The notes under the pieces were generated by a model. That model was given only the letters and a program-made list of their open reading frames with translations. It did not search any database and had not been told where the DNA came from. DNA of 64,000 nt from Icerya purchasi (taxonomy: Eukaryota; Arthropoda; Insecta; Hemiptera; Monophlebidae), in assembly GCA_039619475.1 (NCBI GenBank), contig CM077115.1, positions 497,075,352 to 497,139,351 on the forward strand. The letters are read 5' to 3'. Positions 52,001-55,000 of the stretch are shown here, in pieces (position 1 is the first letter of the stretch; each line of letters starts with the position of its first letter). Both the position numbers and the translations under genes were made by a program.

Positions 52001-55000
52001 TTAAATTACGTTACAAAGTTATAGTTTTAAATATTACACGGACACAAAGTACCTTTTAATTCGTTAAAACATACAACATTTATTTATATTAAATTATTAC
52101 TTAAAATAAAAGTTACAGACATTATTATTCACAAAAAATATATATAAAAATCCGTCCTACCGGTTTCGTCTACTTGACATATTCATATTGAATTAATAGT
52201 TATCATTGACATATAATTGAAAATTAAATCTGAACTATTTCTTAATGCTCTCAGAAAATATTGAAGTATTTTCTCTCATTTAAGGCGAAATTAATGTTCA
52301 CTACAAAAGAATAAATACAATTTTAACATCGGAAAGAATTAACTATATTATAAGCAATTTAATAGATGTAAAATGAATTTTCAATATATGTTGCAGGAAT
52401 CATGGTAACCAGTCGTACATAGTAATATTAAACACAGGAACTGAATCTGAAATGATTGATTTCTCAGTTGTACCGAATTTGCCAGACAGCCTGAGTGTGC
52501 TGATACCGACGATTAATTCGGGATATAAAATCGGGTAAATATTAAATACTAAAAGAATGTGTAACAAGTAATTCTAAATAGCATTTAATCATCGAAAGTA
52601 ACATTTTTAAGACGGTGATAACAGAGCCTGTATACTTTTGTCGAATAACGTTCAATAAAAATTACTAAATGTTAAGAAAATAAACTTTTGGATTTAACAT
52701 CCGAAGTGAATAATAAATCTCAGAATTGATCAAACTAATTTACAGGAGCTTCTAAGATTGAAAGTGGGTAAACCAAAACTAATTTTAGCTATCACTTCAT
52801 AATCTGAAATTACAATGTTTTTAATTTACTTTTATAATTCTGTGTAACTTTTTCACTTGCAAATTAAATCTGTGAAATGCGGTGTGCAATATAATACAAA
52901 TATATATATATTTATATAATTATAGATTTTCCGTTCCTTCGAGGGTTCCAAAGTACCCACCAAAAGTGTCAAGTTAAAATTCCACAAATATTTCCTTCCC
53001 GAATATATTTCCATCTTCCAACTTCTCTTCCCGGTCTCTCCAAGTATTCGCTCTCACACGCAATGCACCGATGTTTTCTTTTTGGTCATATTGCACGACA
53101 TTGCCGGAGTTCTCACTCGATCTATTCTCATTGTTCTTCCCAGCACATCTTTTTCTGAATGTGATAGTCCCCAGGAGTCCCCTTTCGGTCGCAACTGCAA
53201 AGGCTGCCATAGTTCGTCCGATCGCCGTTGTCCAGAATGGCAAAGGTAGAATGACATCAAACGAATCATGGCCTTTGAAAATATATCCTTCCGTGAAGCC
53301 TCCAAATGAAAAGCTTCCAGCACGGTTTTTCAAGCCTTATCTTATGCTAACCGAGCCGCAGCTCCTCTTTCTACTCTAAGCATTTCTACTTTTCCACGTA
53401 AAATAACCCCTTCCTCACTTTCCTCCTATCTCTTCTCGGTATTCTCCCTCTCCATCAGCCGGATGGGCTCTGAATAGAGCGGAATCCTCTCCCTTTAACT
53501 CGTCTCCAGCTAAAAGTCATCTACCTCTTGTTCAAAATAGTGCTCCTATCCACATTGATACCTCTTTTAATATTTGTAATCTATCCACTGCCATCGTTCA
53601 ACTCCTTTCATCTTACAACATAGCCTCCTCCCCTTCATTCGGGGACAACCTTTCATCATTCCTAGCTGATAATGTTCAGTTCAAGCAACTCTTCTCCTAT
53701 TCTCCAATTTTCATCATTCCTCCATCCCAGTAGTTTTTCTGTCTCTTGCCACACCAGGTAAAATGCAGAGTTGAAACCTACATGCATGAAACACTTCACC
53801 TGTAGGCTACGATATGCTACTGCCATAATAGGAAGCCGACAAACTTGCATAAAACCAAGTTTGTGCAGCCATTCTTCAGAACTAATACTAATTCTTCCAT
53901 CAGTAAAAAGGTATTTTCATAAGAGGCCATATCGTATTTTCAATAGGCCTCCTTTCCAATCTTCGCTATCCTCTTCTCCACCTTGGAAGTGCGCCCACGC
54001 TGCCCTTCCTTTAAGTCATTTTACTCCATTTTTGCATCCTACTTTACTGCTCTCGTCTTTCCTTTTCCTTCTATCATTATCTTACTATGTCACAGCTCCC
54101 CTCTTCAAACATAATACAATGGAATTGTCGTAGCCTACAAGCTCACAAGTAAGCTCCAAAGGGTCTACTTGACCCCTATAACATTCATGTCGCTTTGCTG
54201 TCCGAAACGTGACTGAAATCATCCTCCTCCACCCACTTCAGAGGTTTCTCCATAGTTCGAGCTGACCGTGTAGATGGATATGGTGGGGCTGCCATCCTAA
54301 TCAGGGGCGACTTATCATACCAATCGCAGACTATCACTTTCCTTTCACCTCCTTATCCTAACTCCCCCAATATTATCCATATTTCCCTTCTAAATCTGTC
54401 CTCAAAGCCTATCCATATCGCTTGTGTCTACAACTCTCTCACCTCTAGCCTTTTTAATATTCCACTTCCCTCATTCCTTACAACTCTATCAGAACCATAC
54501 GTAATTGGTGGAGACTGGAACGCTCATTCTCCCCTTTGGGGCTCCACTCGATATAATTCCAACGGCTCAGTGCTGGAAGGCATTATTCTGAATTATAATC
54601 TCTTCCTCCTCAACGACCAATCTCCCACCTACTTCAAAAACGCTTTCTCCTCAAGTTCGGTGGACCTCTCCTTTACCTCTCCCGAAGTAGCTCCGAAATG
54701 CTCCTGGAGAACACTTGACGGCACTTTTGATAATGATACTCCCATTCTCCTGTCCCTTAATGATGTCTCTCCTCCTATCCAATCTAGGCTTCTCTATTCC
54801 CCCCACTGGGTTCCTTTTAAAACTGATTGGGCCAAATTTCGTTCATTGATGGACGCTTTTCTTACTCCTATCCTGGAGAATCCTAATCCTACAGCCCAAT
54901 ACAATTTGTTTACTCAATCCATTCATTCGTCCCTTTCTTCATCCGCTCCGCTCGTTCACAATAATCATCACCGAAAAGGCCCTACTGTCTCCTCACTCTG

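Noticed and set aside
52974..53333. - strand frames of 119 and 89 aa
   Set aside because: They lie over the decayed ORF1 zinc-knuckle region of the family III copy, which reads on the + strand.
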